64,000 bases of DNA from Bifidobacterium cebidarum (GCF_009193305.1 NZ_WBVS01000002.1:186001-250000), one strand, 5' to 3'. Numbered from the stretch's first letter, positions 36,040 to 45,013 are shown. Program-made: numbers and translations. The notes: generated from the sequence alone by a model not told the origin.

Positions 36040-36290
36040 GCCGGTGGTTTGCGCCACGCTACTGCATTTTGAGTGTTTTTGCATTTGCGTCCCACTCGCC
36101 ATATCGGCACCGTCGCAGCCTAGCTTTCAAGAATGGCTTGTTTCCGCGGTTTTGTGATTTTGGTGGCACAAGAGTCGCGTATAACGAGTGGGATGGAACT
36201 GCAGAATTGTCGTTTTTGCGGTTCCATCCCGCGGTTGAGTGTCACACGACCGCAGAAAGCCAGTTTTTCGCAGTTGCGTGGCACGCTGGC
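36040..36290. repeat. Family-B hairpins, second locus
   Basis: GAGTGGGATGGAAC (36186-36199) pairs with GTTCCATCCC (36221-36230), with inner TGCAGAAT and TTTTTGCG. GTGTCACACGACCGC (36238-36252) pairs with GCAGTTGCGTGGCAC (36270-36284), mostly by Watson-Crick and G-U pairs. An arm-like segment TTTTTGCATTTGCGTCCCAC lies at 36076-36095. The whole stretch 35988-36665 contains no supported gene: frames there have no ribosome-binding site and no recognisable protein. Confidence 0.7.
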
Positions 36291-36357
36291 TCACTCATGC
36301 GGTGCAAAATCTATTACGAGTCGCGCTGTGAGGGTGCATTCGGATGAATCCTCACGA

Positions 36358-36395
36358 AAAGGGCCCGGCTGCGAGGTGCTGCGGCCGGGCCCTTT
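36358..36395. terminator. Strong bidirectional hairpin, AAAGGGCCCGGC/GCCGGGCCCTTT
   Basis: A 12-bp perfect stem (36358-36369 with 36384-36395) with A and T runs at the two ends, able to stop transcription from either side. It may serve the pilin operon, the small membrane-protein gene at 36666, or an unseen RNA. Confidence 0.7.
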
Positions 36396-36665
36396 GAGAG
36401 AAGGAGAGAGAAGAAGAAAGGGGTTCAGTTATGGTTATGGGGCTTGCCCTGCAGCCGTGCGATTGTTGCGGACTTTCGCGCGACCGTTAGGGTGTGTGCC
36501 TCGCTGGCTTGCCGGGCTTCGGCTGCAATCCTTTCGGATTGCTTCCGGGGCTTTGCTTGCCGGTAGTTCTTATATAAGCGCCCGAACCTGAGCGGCTCGA
36601 TGCGTTTGCCTCAAAACCGCGGGGCAATCACCTGAAAAAACCATGGGAGCATGCCGGCTTAGCGG

Positions 36666-37067
36666 TTATGGACGGGGTGTCTGAACCGTGCCCTGCGGCT
36701 GGGTGGACGCCGCAGGGTATGTTGCGGCGTTTGGAGCTGCGTAGCCTGGGGCGGGCGCACTTGGTGCTGCAGCGGTTTGAAACTGCGTCTGAGCAGCCTG
36801 GGCGCGCGCTGCTGCCTGCTTTTGAGCGGCTTCCTGCGCCTCTTCCTCCTCAGCCTTCTTCTTGTTGTAGTAGTACTGCGCCAGCGTGATTGCTACGATG
36901 ATGACGATCCAAATCAGGATTCCGCCAATGTCGTCGGAGAGAAATCCAAGAATCAACAGAAGAACACACAATCCGAGAGTGAGGGGCATCAGTTTTTTGG
37001 TGCGGCGAAACTTGCCGCGGTAATTCATTGCCCAGTAGTTGAACGAGTGATCTTTTTTGCCGGCCAT
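36666..37067 (-). CDS. Small membrane protein with two transmembrane segments
   Basis: A 133-residue protein, not assigned to a known function. A basic N-terminus (MAGKKDHSFNYWAMNYRGKFRRTKK) precedes two closely spaced hydrophobic segments (LMPLTLGLCVLLLILGFL and IGGILIWIVIIVAITLAQYYY). A charged KKKAEEEEAQEAAQKQAAARAQAAQ helix and an Ala/Pro/Gln-rich tail follow. Both ends are expected in the cytoplasm. Of two adjacent ATG codons, 37067 is better spaced from AAGGAGG. The 342-bp gap to the next gene (37068-37409) shows no clear signal. Confidence 0.7.
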   Translation of the reverse strand: MAGKKDHSFNYWAMNYRGKFRRTKKLMPLTLGLCVLLLILGFLSDDIGGILIWIVIIVAITLAQYYYNKKKAEEEEAQEAAQKQAAARAQAAQTQFQTAAAPSAPAPGYAAPNAATYPAASTQPQGTVQTPRP

Positions 37068-37409
37068 CATGGCCTCCTTGCTGGTGGTGATGCGCCGATT
37101 GCAACCTCCACGGCGTACCACCATTTTATGCCGTATTGCCTAATAACGGTAAGGTGCCAGACGGTCCGGTTTATTGAATTCATGCAGCATTCATGTTATG
37201 TACCAGATATTTGCGGTTACCTGCGGCACTGCCCCTGGTTTGCGTTGCGCCATGCGTCCGCATGATGGGTGTGCGGCCATATGGCAAAGCGTGCGCTCCT
37301 TATAATCGTGCCGCTTACGTAGAATAAAGCGCAAAACGTGGGGCAACGGCGGCATCGCAAATGTATCCGTAGCTCGAAGTGCAGCTGAAGAGAAGAATGA
37401 AGGACAACA

Positions 37410-38174
37410 GTGGCTCTCATCGTGCAGAAGTACGGCGGCTCGTCGGTCGCCGATACCGATTCGATCAAGCGTGTGGCCAAGCGCGTTGTTGAGACGGAGA
37501 AAAAGGGCAACAAGGTGGCCGTGGTGGTCTCCGCCATGGGTGATACCACCGACGACCTCATCGATCAGGCCTTGAGCATTGATTCCAACCCGCCGGAGCG
37601 CGAGATGGATATGCTCATGACTGCCGGTGAACGCATCTCCATGAGCCTGCTCGCCATGGCCATTCACGCCGAAGGTAGCCGCGCCCATTCGTTCACCGGT
37701 CAGCAGGCCGGTTTCTTCACCGACGCCCGTTACGGTGCGGCGCATATCAAGGCCGTCAAGCCGGACCGTGTGAAGAACGCGCTTTCGCTGGGGGACATCG
37801 CCATTGTGGCCGGCTTCCAGGGCATCAACGCCAAGGGCGACGCCACCACGCTCGGTCGCGGCGGTTCGGACACTTCCGCCGTGGCGCTCGCCGTGGCGCT
37901 CGGCGCTGATATCTGCGAGATCTACACCGATGTGGACGGTATCTTCACCGCTGATCCGCGCATCGTGCCTGCCGCCCGTCGCATTCCGGTGATTGATTAC
38001 GATTCCATCCTCGAGATGGCGTCCTGCGGCTCCAAGGTGCTTGCGCTGCGTTGCGTGGAATACGCCCAGCGATTCAATATGCCGCTGCATGTGCGCTCCT
38101 CGTTCTCGCATCGCCCGGGCACGCTGGTGGTGCCGGAAGGTGTGGATCCGCGCACGCTGCCGAACATCGACTAA
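37410..38174 (+). CDS. lysC: Aspartokinase, catalytic subunit (separate gene)
   Basis: A 254-residue amino-acid kinase that phosphorylates aspartate, the first step to lysine, threonine, methionine and diaminopimelate. The start [20 protein letters not shown] holds the phosphate loop. [61 protein letters not shown] and [36 protein letters not shown] follow. The protein ends exactly where fused aspartokinases continue into their ACT domains. The start is GTG 37410. The regulatory part is encoded 68 bp downstream in another frame with its own ribosome-binding site, so this is fission and not a simple in-frame stop. Confidence 0.93.
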   Translation: MALIVQKYGGSSVADTDSIKRVAKRVVETEKKGNKVAVVVSAMGDTTDDLIDQALSIDSNPPEREMDMLMTAGERISMSLLAMAIHAEGSRAHSFTGQQAGFFTDARYGAAHIKAVKPDRVKNALSLGDIAIVAGFQGINAKGDATTLGRGGSDTSAVALAVALGADICEIYTDVDGIFTADPRIVPAARRIPVIDYDSILEMASCGSKVLALRCVEYAQRFNMPLHVRSSFSHRPGTLVVPEGVDPRTLPNID

Positions 38175-38242
38175 GTAGCCTAAGCGGTCGGCGCAATCAA
38201 GACATCAGAAAACGTACAACTTCCAACAAGACAAGGTAAGAC

Positions 38243-38809
38243 ATGACTGAAGAAGAAGCGAAATCCATGGGCGACCTGTTCCCCGACCTTGGCCCTGAAG
38301 CCCCGGTGATTTCCGGTATCGCCCACGACCGTTCCGAAGCGCTCGCCACCGTGCGAGGCGTGCCGAACGAGCCGGGCATGGCCGCCAAGGTGTTCACCGA
38401 GCTCGCCACCGCCGGCGTGAACGTGGACATGATCGTGCAGGCCGGCGCATCCGTGGGCACGGCCGACATATCCTTCACCGTCCCGGAGGCTGCGGTCAAG
38501 CAGGTGCAGGATACGCTGCTCGACAAGCAGGAGGAGCTGGGCTACCACTCCTTCGACATCAACACTAATGTGGGCAAGGTGGCCGTGGTGGGTGTCGGCA
38601 TGAAGACCCACTCCGGCCTGGCCGCCAAGTTCTTCCGCGCCTTGAGCGACAAGGGCATCAACGTGCTGATGATCTCCACTTCCGAGATCCGCATCGCCGC
38701 TCTGGTGCCGCTCGACCAGCTCAACGAAGCCGTCAAGGCGCTGCACACCGCCTACGGCCTCGACGCCAAGCAGATCGAAGCCGTAGTGTACGGCGGCACT
38801 GGCCGCTGA
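38243..38809 (+). CDS. Aspartokinase, regulatory ACT subunit (separate gene)
   Basis: A 188-residue protein with two ACT domains (SEALATVRGVPNEPGMAAKVFTELATAGVNVDMIVQ and VGKVAVVGVGMKTHSGLAAKFFRALSDKGINVLMISTSEIRIAALVP), matching the C-terminal regulatory half of actinobacterial aspartokinase. It should bind lysine and/or threonine and inhibit the catalytic subunit. In Corynebacterium a similar beta polypeptide arises from an internal start in the fused gene; here it is a free-standing gene. AAGGTAAG precedes the ATG at 38243. The ~20 N-terminal residues are an acidic extension (MTEEEAKSMGDLFPDLGPE). Confidence 0.92.
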   Translation: MTEEEAKSMGDLFPDLGPEAPVISGIAHDRSEALATVRGVPNEPGMAAKVFTELATAGVNVDMIVQAGASVGTADISFTVPEAAVKQVQDTLLDKQEELGYHSFDINTNVGKVAVVGVGMKTHSGLAAKFFRALSDKGINVLMISTSEIRIAALVPLDQLNEAVKALHTAYGLDAKQIEAVVYGGTGR

Positions 38810-38835
38810 GCTGCATCATTCGCGTTATTGCATGA

Positions 38836-38864
38836 GAAAGCCCTCCATATGGAGGGCTTTCTTC
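38836..38864 (+). terminator. Terminator after the ACT-subunit gene
   Basis: GAAAGCCCTCC (38836-38846) and GGAGGGCTTTC (38851-38861) form an 11-bp stem with loop ATAT, followed by TTCTTT. Confidence 0.85.
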
Positions 38865-39062
38865 TTTACAAGGGGTAGATTCGATCCGCTCCGGAGGTCT
38901 ATCTGCTTTACAAGGGGTACATCCCCAAGTAGACCTGCCCCGAAATGGCGTAATGGCGTTGGGGGGATGCCGTTTCTACCTGCGGTTTCGCTCTAGAAGT
39001 ACCCCTCGTAAAGCAGATAGATGTTCCTGAGGCCGCAAATCTACCCCTCGCAAGCGAGATAG
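38862..39062. repeat. Family-A element, copy 1 (four motifs: forward, forward, reverse, reverse)
   Basis: Motif CTATCTGCTTTACAAGGGGT and variants occur at 38862-38880 (partial), 38898-38920, and inverted at 38999-39021 and 39038-39062. Starts within pairs are 36 and 39 bp apart, and the inner pair starts are 101 bp apart. The central ~75 bp is unrelated to that of the other copies. Just beyond, GCGAGATAGCCC (39054-39065) and GGGCTATCTCGC (39096-39107) form a further inverted repeat next to the end of asd. Confidence 0.8.
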
Positions 39063-39135
39063 CCCTGCCGTACCGTATAATCCGGCAAAAGCAACGGGCT
39101 ATCTCGCATTGGCTCGAGGTTGCGCCCCTGCAGCG

Positions 39136-40230
39136 CTACTTCTTCGTGATGTAGCCCAAGGCCTTGAGCATCTCGGCGCATTCCAGAGCGCCGCCGGCGG
39201 CACCGCGCAGGGTGTTGTGCGCCAGGCCGACGAACTTCCAATCGAAGATGGAGTCCTCACGCAGACGGCCGATGGAGACGCCCATACCGCCTTCGTAATC
39301 CACGTCCAGCTTGACCTGCGGGCGGTCATCCTCGGTGAGGTACTGGATGAAGTGCTTCGGCGCGTGCGGCAGACCAAGCTCGGCGGCCTGGGAGGTGTAG
39401 TTCACCAAGCGATCGATGAGCTCTTCCTTGGTGGCCTTCTTGCCGAAGTTCAGGAACACGGTGGCGGTGTGGCCGTTGAGCACAGGCACGCGAATGCACT
39501 GCGAGGTGATCTTCAGCGGGCCGTCGAACGGCACGATCTCGCCGCGTTCGGCGTCCACATGGCCGAACACCTTGAGTGGTTCCTTCTCGCTCTTGGCTTC
39601 CTCGCCGGAGATGAACGGAATGATGTTGCCCACCATTTCCGGCCAATCCTTGAACGTCTTGCCGGCGCCGGAAATGGCCTGATATGTGCTCACCACCACC
39701 TCATGCGGCTCAAATTCCTTCCATGCGGCCAACGCCGGGGTGTAGGCCTGAATCGAGCAGTTCGGCTTGACGGCGATGAAGCCGCGCGTGGTGCCGAGGC
39801 GCTTGCGCTGGTGCTCGATCACCGCGAAGTGCTCCGGGTTGATCTCCGGCACCACCATCGGCACGTCCGGCGTCCAGCGGTGTGCGCTGTTGTTGGACAC
39901 CACCGGGGTTTCGGTCTTGGCGTAGCGCTCTTCGATCGCGCGAATCTGGTCCTTCGGCATGTTTACCGCGGAGAACATGAAATCCACGCCGCCGGCCACG
40001 GCTTCGGCGTCATCGCCGTCCACGACCACCATGTGCTTGGCGTATTCGGGCATCGGCGTCTCCATCTTCCAACGGTCGCCCACGGCCTCCTCATACGTCT
40101 TGCCGGCGCTATGCGCGGAAGCGGCGAGCGTGACCACCTCAAACCACGGGTGATTCTCCAGCAACGTGACGAAACGCTGGCCCACCATACCGGTGGCGCC
40201 AAGAATGCCGACCTTCAATTTTTCGGACAT
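39136..40230 (-). CDS. asd: Aspartate-semialdehyde dehydrogenase
   Basis: A 364-residue NADPH enzyme converting aspartyl phosphate to aspartate semialdehyde, the step after aspartokinase, whose genes converge on it. The start KVGILGATGMVGQRFVTLLENHPWFEVV is the nucleotide-binding loop. The catalytic Cys is in AVKPNCSIQAY. The substrate-binding GAGKTFKDWPEM and the His region CIRVPVLNGHTATVFLNF follow. The length and C-terminus match the archaeal/fungal-like Asd branch. The ATG at 40230 was chosen because AAGG lies 5 nt before it. Confidence 0.95.
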   Translation of the reverse strand: MSEKLKVGILGATGMVGQRFVTLLENHPWFEVVTLAASAHSAGKTYEEAVGDRWKMETPMPEYAKHMVVVDGDDAEAVAGGVDFMFSAVNMPKDQIRAIEERYAKTETPVVSNNSAHRWTPDVPMVVPEINPEHFAVIEHQRKRLGTTRGFIAVKPNCSIQAYTPALAAWKEFEPHEVVVSTYQAISGAGKTFKDWPEMVGNIIPFISGEEAKSEKEPLKVFGHVDAERGEIVPFDGPLKITSQCIRVPVLNGHTATVFLNFGKKATKEELIDRLVNYTSQAAELGLPHAPKHFIQYLTEDDRPQVKLDVDYEGGMGVSIGRLREDSIFDWKFVGLAHNTLRGAAGGALECAEMLKALGYITKK

Positions 40231-40411
40231 GATTACCTTCTGGGTCCAAGGAACACGATTCGCTCGGCCGCGCACAACCACGGTCGAATACGGGTCAATA
40301 TTGTACGGAATACGCGCCGCCTCAGCGCGTGGTTTCCCATATGATGACGGCAGCCGGATCGCGCCTGAGCGTCATGCAGCGCCTGTGCCGCCACGTTGCT
40401 AGGCTGGAGGC

Positions 40412-41032
40412 ATGTCTATTGCATCAGTAGAGGCGCAAAAACAGCTTGATCGTATCGTGGCCCTTGGCTACCCGGATGTGGCGGATATGTCCGCCGCCGC
40501 ATTCCGCGCGCTGGCTCGCCCGCTTATCGGCGCGCTCGAGCATTCCGATTTGGGCTCGAACATTCTTCTGGTGCCTACCCGCGAGCTGGTTTCGCCGGAA
40601 TCGCTGATCGCCCGAACCTCCATCAACCGCATGGCCGGCTTCACCACGATGCCGCCGCGCGATATCGCCAGCTTCCTGCCCATCAGCGGTTTCACGCCGC
40701 CCGAAGGCCCGTTCTACTTGGTGGTCGATCCGCACACCGGCACCTGCTACATCAACCGCGAGCCGGATGTAGCCCGCAAACTGTTGGATTCCGACGACCG
40801 TCTGCCACTCACGCTCGAGGAAGGACTGGCCATCGCGACCCAGCACCCGGAATGGCTGATGGTCAAAAACGGCTTCAACCTGCTCGGCTCCCGCTCTGCT
40901 GACGGCCGCGTGCCAAGCATCTGGATGAGCCAGAATGCGCCTCGTCTCGGTGCCGTCTGGCCGAACTCCCGCCACACCTGGCTCGGCAATGCCTACTGCG
41001 CCGCCCGCCGCGGCGTGAGCCTCTTCCGCTGA
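40412..41032 (+). CDS. DUF5701-like protein of unknown function
   Basis: A 206-residue soluble protein. It resembles, from memory, the DUF5701 group of actinobacteria; no enzymatic motif is visible. Notable segments are GSNILLVPTRELVSPESLI, FLPISGFTPPEGPFYLVVDPHTG, LTLEEGLAIATQHPEWLMVKNGFNLLGSR and the C-terminal PSIWMSQNAPRLGAVWPNSRHTWLGNAYCAARRG. The ATG at 40412 is preceded by GGAGG. A 96-bp gap separates it from the metallophosphoesterase, so they may be co-transcribed. Confidence 0.75.
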   Translation: MSIASVEAQKQLDRIVALGYPDVADMSAAAFRALARPLIGALEHSDLGSNILLVPTRELVSPESLIARTSINRMAGFTTMPPRDIASFLPISGFTPPEGPFYLVVDPHTGTCYINREPDVARKLLDSDDRLPLTLEEGLAIATQHPEWLMVKNGFNLLGSRSADGRVPSIWMSQNAPRLGAVWPNSRHTWLGNAYCAARRGVSLFR

Positions 41033-41128
41033 GCGCGTGAGCGTTTGCGTTTCCGGCAGTGAAACGCCCTGTGCCGGTCCTGTGAATGGCCGGGCGCAAA
41101 CCACTGCGCGCTCGTACACTGAGGAACC

Positions 41129-42508
41129 ATGACAAGCTTGCGATTCCGTGCGGACGGCAGCTTCCGCGTGCTGCAAATGGCCGATGTGCAAGACGGCCCT
41201 GATGTGCAACCAGACACCATCCGTCTCATTCGCGAGGCGGTCCGCGAAGCCGACCCCGATCTGGTGGTGTTCACCGGCGACCAGATTCGCGGCTATGACC
41301 CCGCCTACATCGATACGTTCCTGCGCCGCCGTGGCGAGGAGCCCGGCGCCCGCGTGCGCGCGGTCACCGAAGTCGAAGCCAGACTGCGTGGCATCAAACG
41401 CCGCAATAGCCCAACTGCCTCACCCGCCGAAGCGCAGGCCGCCCTCGACGAGCTGATGGACCAGACCCGTGACAAGGTCCGCCGCACCTTCGCCGGATTC
41501 CTGGGGCCGATTATCGAGGCCGGCGTGCCGTTCGCCGCCACCTACGGCAATCATGATTTCCAATGCGGCATCCTGGCCGATGAGCAGGATGACATCTACC
41601 GCGAATTCCCCGGCTGTCTCAATCCGGCCGGCAGCCTCGAACCCGGCACGTTCGCGCTGCCCATCGAAGCCTCTGATGGCTCCGGCCGCGTGGCCATGTC
41701 CGTCATGATGGTGAACTCCGGTGATTATGCAGCCGATGCTGATACGGCCGGCGAGCGCGAAAACGATGCGCAATACCCCGCGTATGTGGTCAATTCCCGC
41801 GGCCTCGACCTGGCTGATTCCGATGGCTATGGTACCCCCACGCCGGAAGCGCTCGAATGGCTGGGCTCGGTGCAGGATGAACTCGGCGCTCGCAATGGCG
41901 ACGGCAAACCGGTGCCGGCCATCGCCTTCCAGCACATCCCGCCGCAGGAGTTCTACGACTGCCTGAAGGAAGTGCCCGCTTGGACGCCGAACGCTGTGGA
42001 GGGCGCACGCACGCACGAAGGCCACTGCTATGGACTGAACCACGAAGTCTGCCGTCCGGGCTCCAGGCTCGGCGAGGCCATCGGCTGCGCGGACGAAAAC
42101 GTGGGTGAGATCGCCGCGATGAACGCGGCAGGCGGCTACTTCGCGCTGTTCTGCGGCCATGACCACAAAAACGCGTTCGTGGGCCATGTGCACGGCCTTG
42201 ACTTGGGCTACGCGCCCACATGCGGCTTCGAATGCTACGGCCCCAAGTCCCGCTACCGCGGCATCCGCCTGTTCGAATTCCACGAAAGCGATCCGGCCGG
42301 ATACGTGACCCGTATGCTCACCTGGGGCGATTTGGTGGGCCGCTACTCCAGCAACGAGGTGCGCGTCTGGTTCGAAGACCATTGCGTGACCGGAGCGGTC
42401 AGCATGCGCAACGAATTGCGCCGCCCACAGGTGTTTGCCGTGCTCGCCGGAGCGATGAGCCTCGGCTTTTTGGCGATGGTGCGCTCACTGATCAGCGGCA
42501 AACGCTGA
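41129..42508 (+). CDS. Calcineurin-like metallophosphoesterase
   Basis: A 459-residue protein with the five metallophosphoesterase blocks: VLQMADVQDGPDVQ (variant of DxH), LVVFTGDQIRGYD (GDxxx), AATYGNHDFQCG (GNHD), FQHIPPQEFYDCL (H) and FALFCGHDHKNAF (GHxH type). This pattern fits the Dcr2/phosphodiesterase-like branch. Two metals and a phosphomonoester or diester substrate are expected; the substrate is unknown. The C-terminus ends with one hydrophobic stretch (VFAVLAGAMSLGFLAMVRSLI), possibly a membrane tail. There is no signal peptide. No strong ribosome-binding site is seen before the ATG at 41129. Confidence 0.87.
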   Translation: MTSLRFRADGSFRVLQMADVQDGPDVQPDTIRLIREAVREADPDLVVFTGDQIRGYDPAYIDTFLRRRGEEPGARVRAVTEVEARLRGIKRRNSPTASPAEAQAALDELMDQTRDKVRRTFAGFLGPIIEAGVPFAATYGNHDFQCGILADEQDDIYREFPGCLNPAGSLEPGTFALPIEASDGSGRVAMSVMMVNSGDYAADADTAGERENDAQYPAYVVNSRGLDLADSDGYGTPTPEALEWLGSVQDELGARNGDGKPVPAIAFQHIPPQEFYDCLKEVPAWTPNAVEGARTHEGHCYGLNHEVCRPGSRLGEAIGCADENVGEIAAMNAAGGYFALFCGHDHKNAFVGHVHGLDLGYAPTCGFECYGPKSRYRGIRLFEFHESDPAGYVTRMLTWGDLVGRYSSNEVRVWFEDHCVTGAVSMRNELRRPQVFAVLAGAMSLGFLAMVRSLISGKR

Positions 42509-42529
42509 TCAGTGCGACGATGTGCCGCA

Positions 42530-44710
42530 TTACTGCTGGATATATGGGATAAACGCCGATGCTTTGGCGGACTCGTCATACAGCAGCACATTGGAGCTCG
42601 ATGCGCCCGCTGCCTCAGTTGCGAAATTGATGGACAATCCTTCTTGCGCAACGGTGCCTGATGCCATTGAAGGGAACGGAGTATTCGCCGGATACCAGTG
42701 CCATGTGCCGCACGGCATAATGCCGATGCTATCGGTGTACTGGTATTCGTTGCCATCCCATCCGAATGAGGATGCATCGCATTCCATGTCATACCCATTG
42801 GCCTCGTTCGCCTTAATGGACGAGAACTTGCCATGGAACGGATACGAGACACGTGGCGCGGTGGCCATCGGGCCGCTGCTACTGGCATCTGCTTCGTTGA
42901 CTTCACCGGTAAAAGTGCCATCATCCTTGACTGTCAGGCCCACCCATTGCGAGCCCTCGCCAGTGGAGAAGAACCGATATTGATTGGCTACTTGTTTGAA
43001 TAGCGAAGTATCGACTTTAGAAGAAGAGTCAGTTTTTTCGGAGGCTTTGGACCCTGACGCATTCGCATCCGCGCCCACATCGGCATCGGGTAGATTCTGC
43101 CAGTCCGGTTCGGAGGACTCCACCAGATAGTAGGCGTTCTCGTCGCTCGGGGCGGGCTTCATCTTGACCACATCGGATGCGCTGCCGTTGTATCCATCGA
43201 ACGGTACGAACGGATTGGCTGTTCCGGGAGCGTATGGAGCTGTGGTGGTCTTGTATTGCGAAGGGTCGCGCCGCAGGATAAACGGGCGGCTCGTATCCGC
43301 AGTCTTCTTCTTGGCTGCGGCCGTCAAGGCATCCTTATCAAAATATCCTTTGCTCTCCAGGCCCTTCAGATCGGAGCCTGTGGGCACCACCAAGAACAAA
43401 TCCTGCATGCGGTATTCGCCGCTGGTTGGTAGAGGCGTAGCGCTTACAGCACTGAGAGAATACTTCGTACCATCGGACCAGTAACTCGTCATGCTGTCGT
43501 ATGGCATCAGCTCGAATGCGCCGTAGTTCTGTTCCACCAGGTAGTCGGCCTTGGAGCTGCCGCAGAATGGCTGTTGGATGGAATCGCAGGCAATCAGCAG
43601 ATTGTCGAAGGACGAACTGTCGTCGCCATTGCTGGTGGCGCCGTCTTCCACCAGACGCTGATTGTCGATAGTGATGCATTCGCCTGCATTGGTGCACCAA
43701 CGTCCGTCGGCTGCGCTGGTGCTGCCGGCAAGAGGAACGTCGGTCATGTTGTCCAACGAATACCCTGTTGTATTGGGGTCGGTGAACGCATCCTTGGTCT
43801 GGGAGGCATCGATGCCTTGATAGAGCACCACATCCTCGCCGGCGCTCAGCTCAGAGCCAGGCTCCGGTAAAGCGCCTGAAACCTTACCTACATATGCCTG
43901 AGAGGAAAAATGCTTCTTCACCGTCACATTATGCCCTTGGGACTCCAGCTGGGATTTCACTTCATCCACGCTTTTGCCCATCACGTCAAGTGGCAGCGCA
44001 TTGTCATCTGCCTTTGCGGCCACGCCGACGTAAATGCCAGCATCCTTGGCGTCTTTGGCGACCGCCTGACCGGCTTCCGGCGATGTGGCCACTACGGAAC
44101 CTTCAGGATTCTTCTTGGTGTCGGCAACATAGACCTTCTTGTAATGCACGGGCACGTTCATGCCGGCCAACGTCTGCGTTACCTTTTGCGCCTGCTGGCC
44201 CAATGTATTCTTGGGCACGCCGGGACCCGCGGATTCGCGGATCACCACTGTCTGTCCTGCTTTCACGCGTTCGCCGGCTTGCGCGCCTTGATAGCCGAGG
44301 AAAGCGCCTGCCTCCTTACCTGAGAATACTCGCGCGGTCTTCGTGGCAAGACCCTTTTTCTCTAGTGCTGCGGTCACATCTTTGGCCTTGACCGCCGACT
44401 TCTTCTTGCCTGATACATCGGCGACCTCCTGCGCGATTGAGCTGGCATCCGGGAGCGTCTTGCCTCCCCATACCTCCATGCGATAGGTTACGAACAATGC
44501 GACTCCGGCAACGATAAGAGCGGCAAGCGCCGCCGTGAGCATGATAATGAGGCGCTTGTTCGTCCGCGGTTGTACGGCCTCTGTCGTTGCGCCTGGCATC
44601 GGGTCCGCAAGCATTGGATCAGAGGGTTGTGCGGCGGCCAGTTGGGTACCGCATGAGGCACAGAACTTACTGTCTGCAGCATTCGAGGCATGGCATTTGG
44701 GGCAAATCAT
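42530..44710 (-). CDS. Zinc-ribbon, PASTA-domain membrane protein
   Basis: A 726-residue protein, not a known enzyme. The N-terminal zinc ribbon is MICPKCHASNAADSKFCASCGTQL. A single membrane helix follows at ~60-82 (IMLTAALAALIVAGVALFVTY). Then come three or four PASTA-like repeats to ~residue 330, with phrases such as VKAGQTVVIRESAGPGVPKNTLGQQAQKV and MGKSVDEVKSQLESQGHNVTV...AYVGKVSGALPEPGSELSAGEDVVLYQG. The remaining ~390 residues form a novel-looking extracellular domain with Cys pairs (CTNAGECITI, CDSIQQPFCGS). PASTA repeats bind peptidoglycan or muropeptides in Ser/Thr kinases and PBPs; no kinase domain is present here. The ATG at 44710 has AAGGAAG upstream. It is divergent from leuA. 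Confidence 0.8.
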   Translation of the reverse strand: MICPKCHASNAADSKFCASCGTQLAAAQPSDPMLADPMPGATTEAVQPRTNKRLIIMLTAALAALIVAGVALFVTYRMEVWGGKTLPDASSIAQEVADVSGKKKSAVKAKDVTAALEKKGLATKTARVFSGKEAGAFLGYQGAQAGERVKAGQTVVIRESAGPGVPKNTLGQQAQKVTQTLAGMNVPVHYKKVYVADTKKNPEGSVVATSPEAGQAVAKDAKDAGIYVGVAAKADDNALPLDVMGKSVDEVKSQLESQGHNVTVKKHFSSQAYVGKVSGALPEPGSELSAGEDVVLYQGIDASQTKDAFTDPNTTGYSLDNMTDVPLAGSTSAADGRWCTNAGECITIDNQRLVEDGATSNGDDSSSFDNLLIACDSIQQPFCGSSKADYLVEQNYGAFELMPYDSMTSYWSDGTKYSLSAVSATPLPTSGEYRMQDLFLVVPTGSDLKGLESKGYFDKDALTAAAKKKTADTSRPFILRRDPSQYKTTTAPYAPGTANPFVPFDGYNGSASDVVKMKPAPSDENAYYLVESSEPDWQNLPDADVGADANASGSKASEKTDSSSKVDTSLFKQVANQYRFFSTGEGSQWVGLTVKDDGTFTGEVNEADASSSGPMATAPRVSYPFHGKFSSIKANEANGYDMECDASSFGWDGNEYQYTDSIGIMPCGTWHWYPANTPFPSMASGTVAQEGLSINFATEAAGASSSNVLLYDESAKASAFIPYIQQ

Positions 44711-45013
44711 GGGCGTGGCTTCCTTACATCGCACTTACATCGAGGATTGGTTGCGGCGATAACGTTGCTTCGCAGCCCAACTGTAGTCTTGCCACGGAGC
44801 AAAGGATGTTCCCGAATGTCCATGGTGATGGCGCATGCAGGCATTGTTGCGCCCCGGAACGATGCAAGTCTGGAGAATCCGCCACAATACGGCGATTTTG
44901 CCGGATGTTGCCCTAGCCGGCTTGTAGGATGTTTCGTGCACATTAACAAATCCGCGAAGCTCTTGACAAATCAGAAGAGCAGGCTTCGCGTAACCATAAG
45001 AAAAGGAGGAACG
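44711..45013 (+). promoter_or_regulatory. leuA upstream region with hairpin
   Basis: CGCGAAGC (44953-44960) pairs with GCTTCGCG (44983-44990), extended inside by TCTT/AAGA. It contains TTGACA (44963) and stands directly before the leuA ribosome-binding site AAAGGAGG. It could be an operator, or an RNA hairpin that affects leuA translation. A 21-codon frame at 44862-44927 (ATG to TAG) is possible but has no Leu run, so a leader peptide is not claimed. Confidence 0.4.

Noticed and set aside
36027..36591. Two forward frames (106 and 152 codons) after the pilin gene
   Set aside because: They run through family-B hairpins and a strong terminator hairpin, with no ribosome-binding site and no recognisable protein.
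38862..39062. CRISPR array
   Set aside because: Only four imperfect motifs, half of them inverted, and no cas genes nearby.
44862..44927. Leader peptide of a leuA attenuator
   Set aside because: A 21-codon frame with scattered Leu codons, only a weak ribosome-binding site, and no clear terminator/antiterminator pair before leuA.
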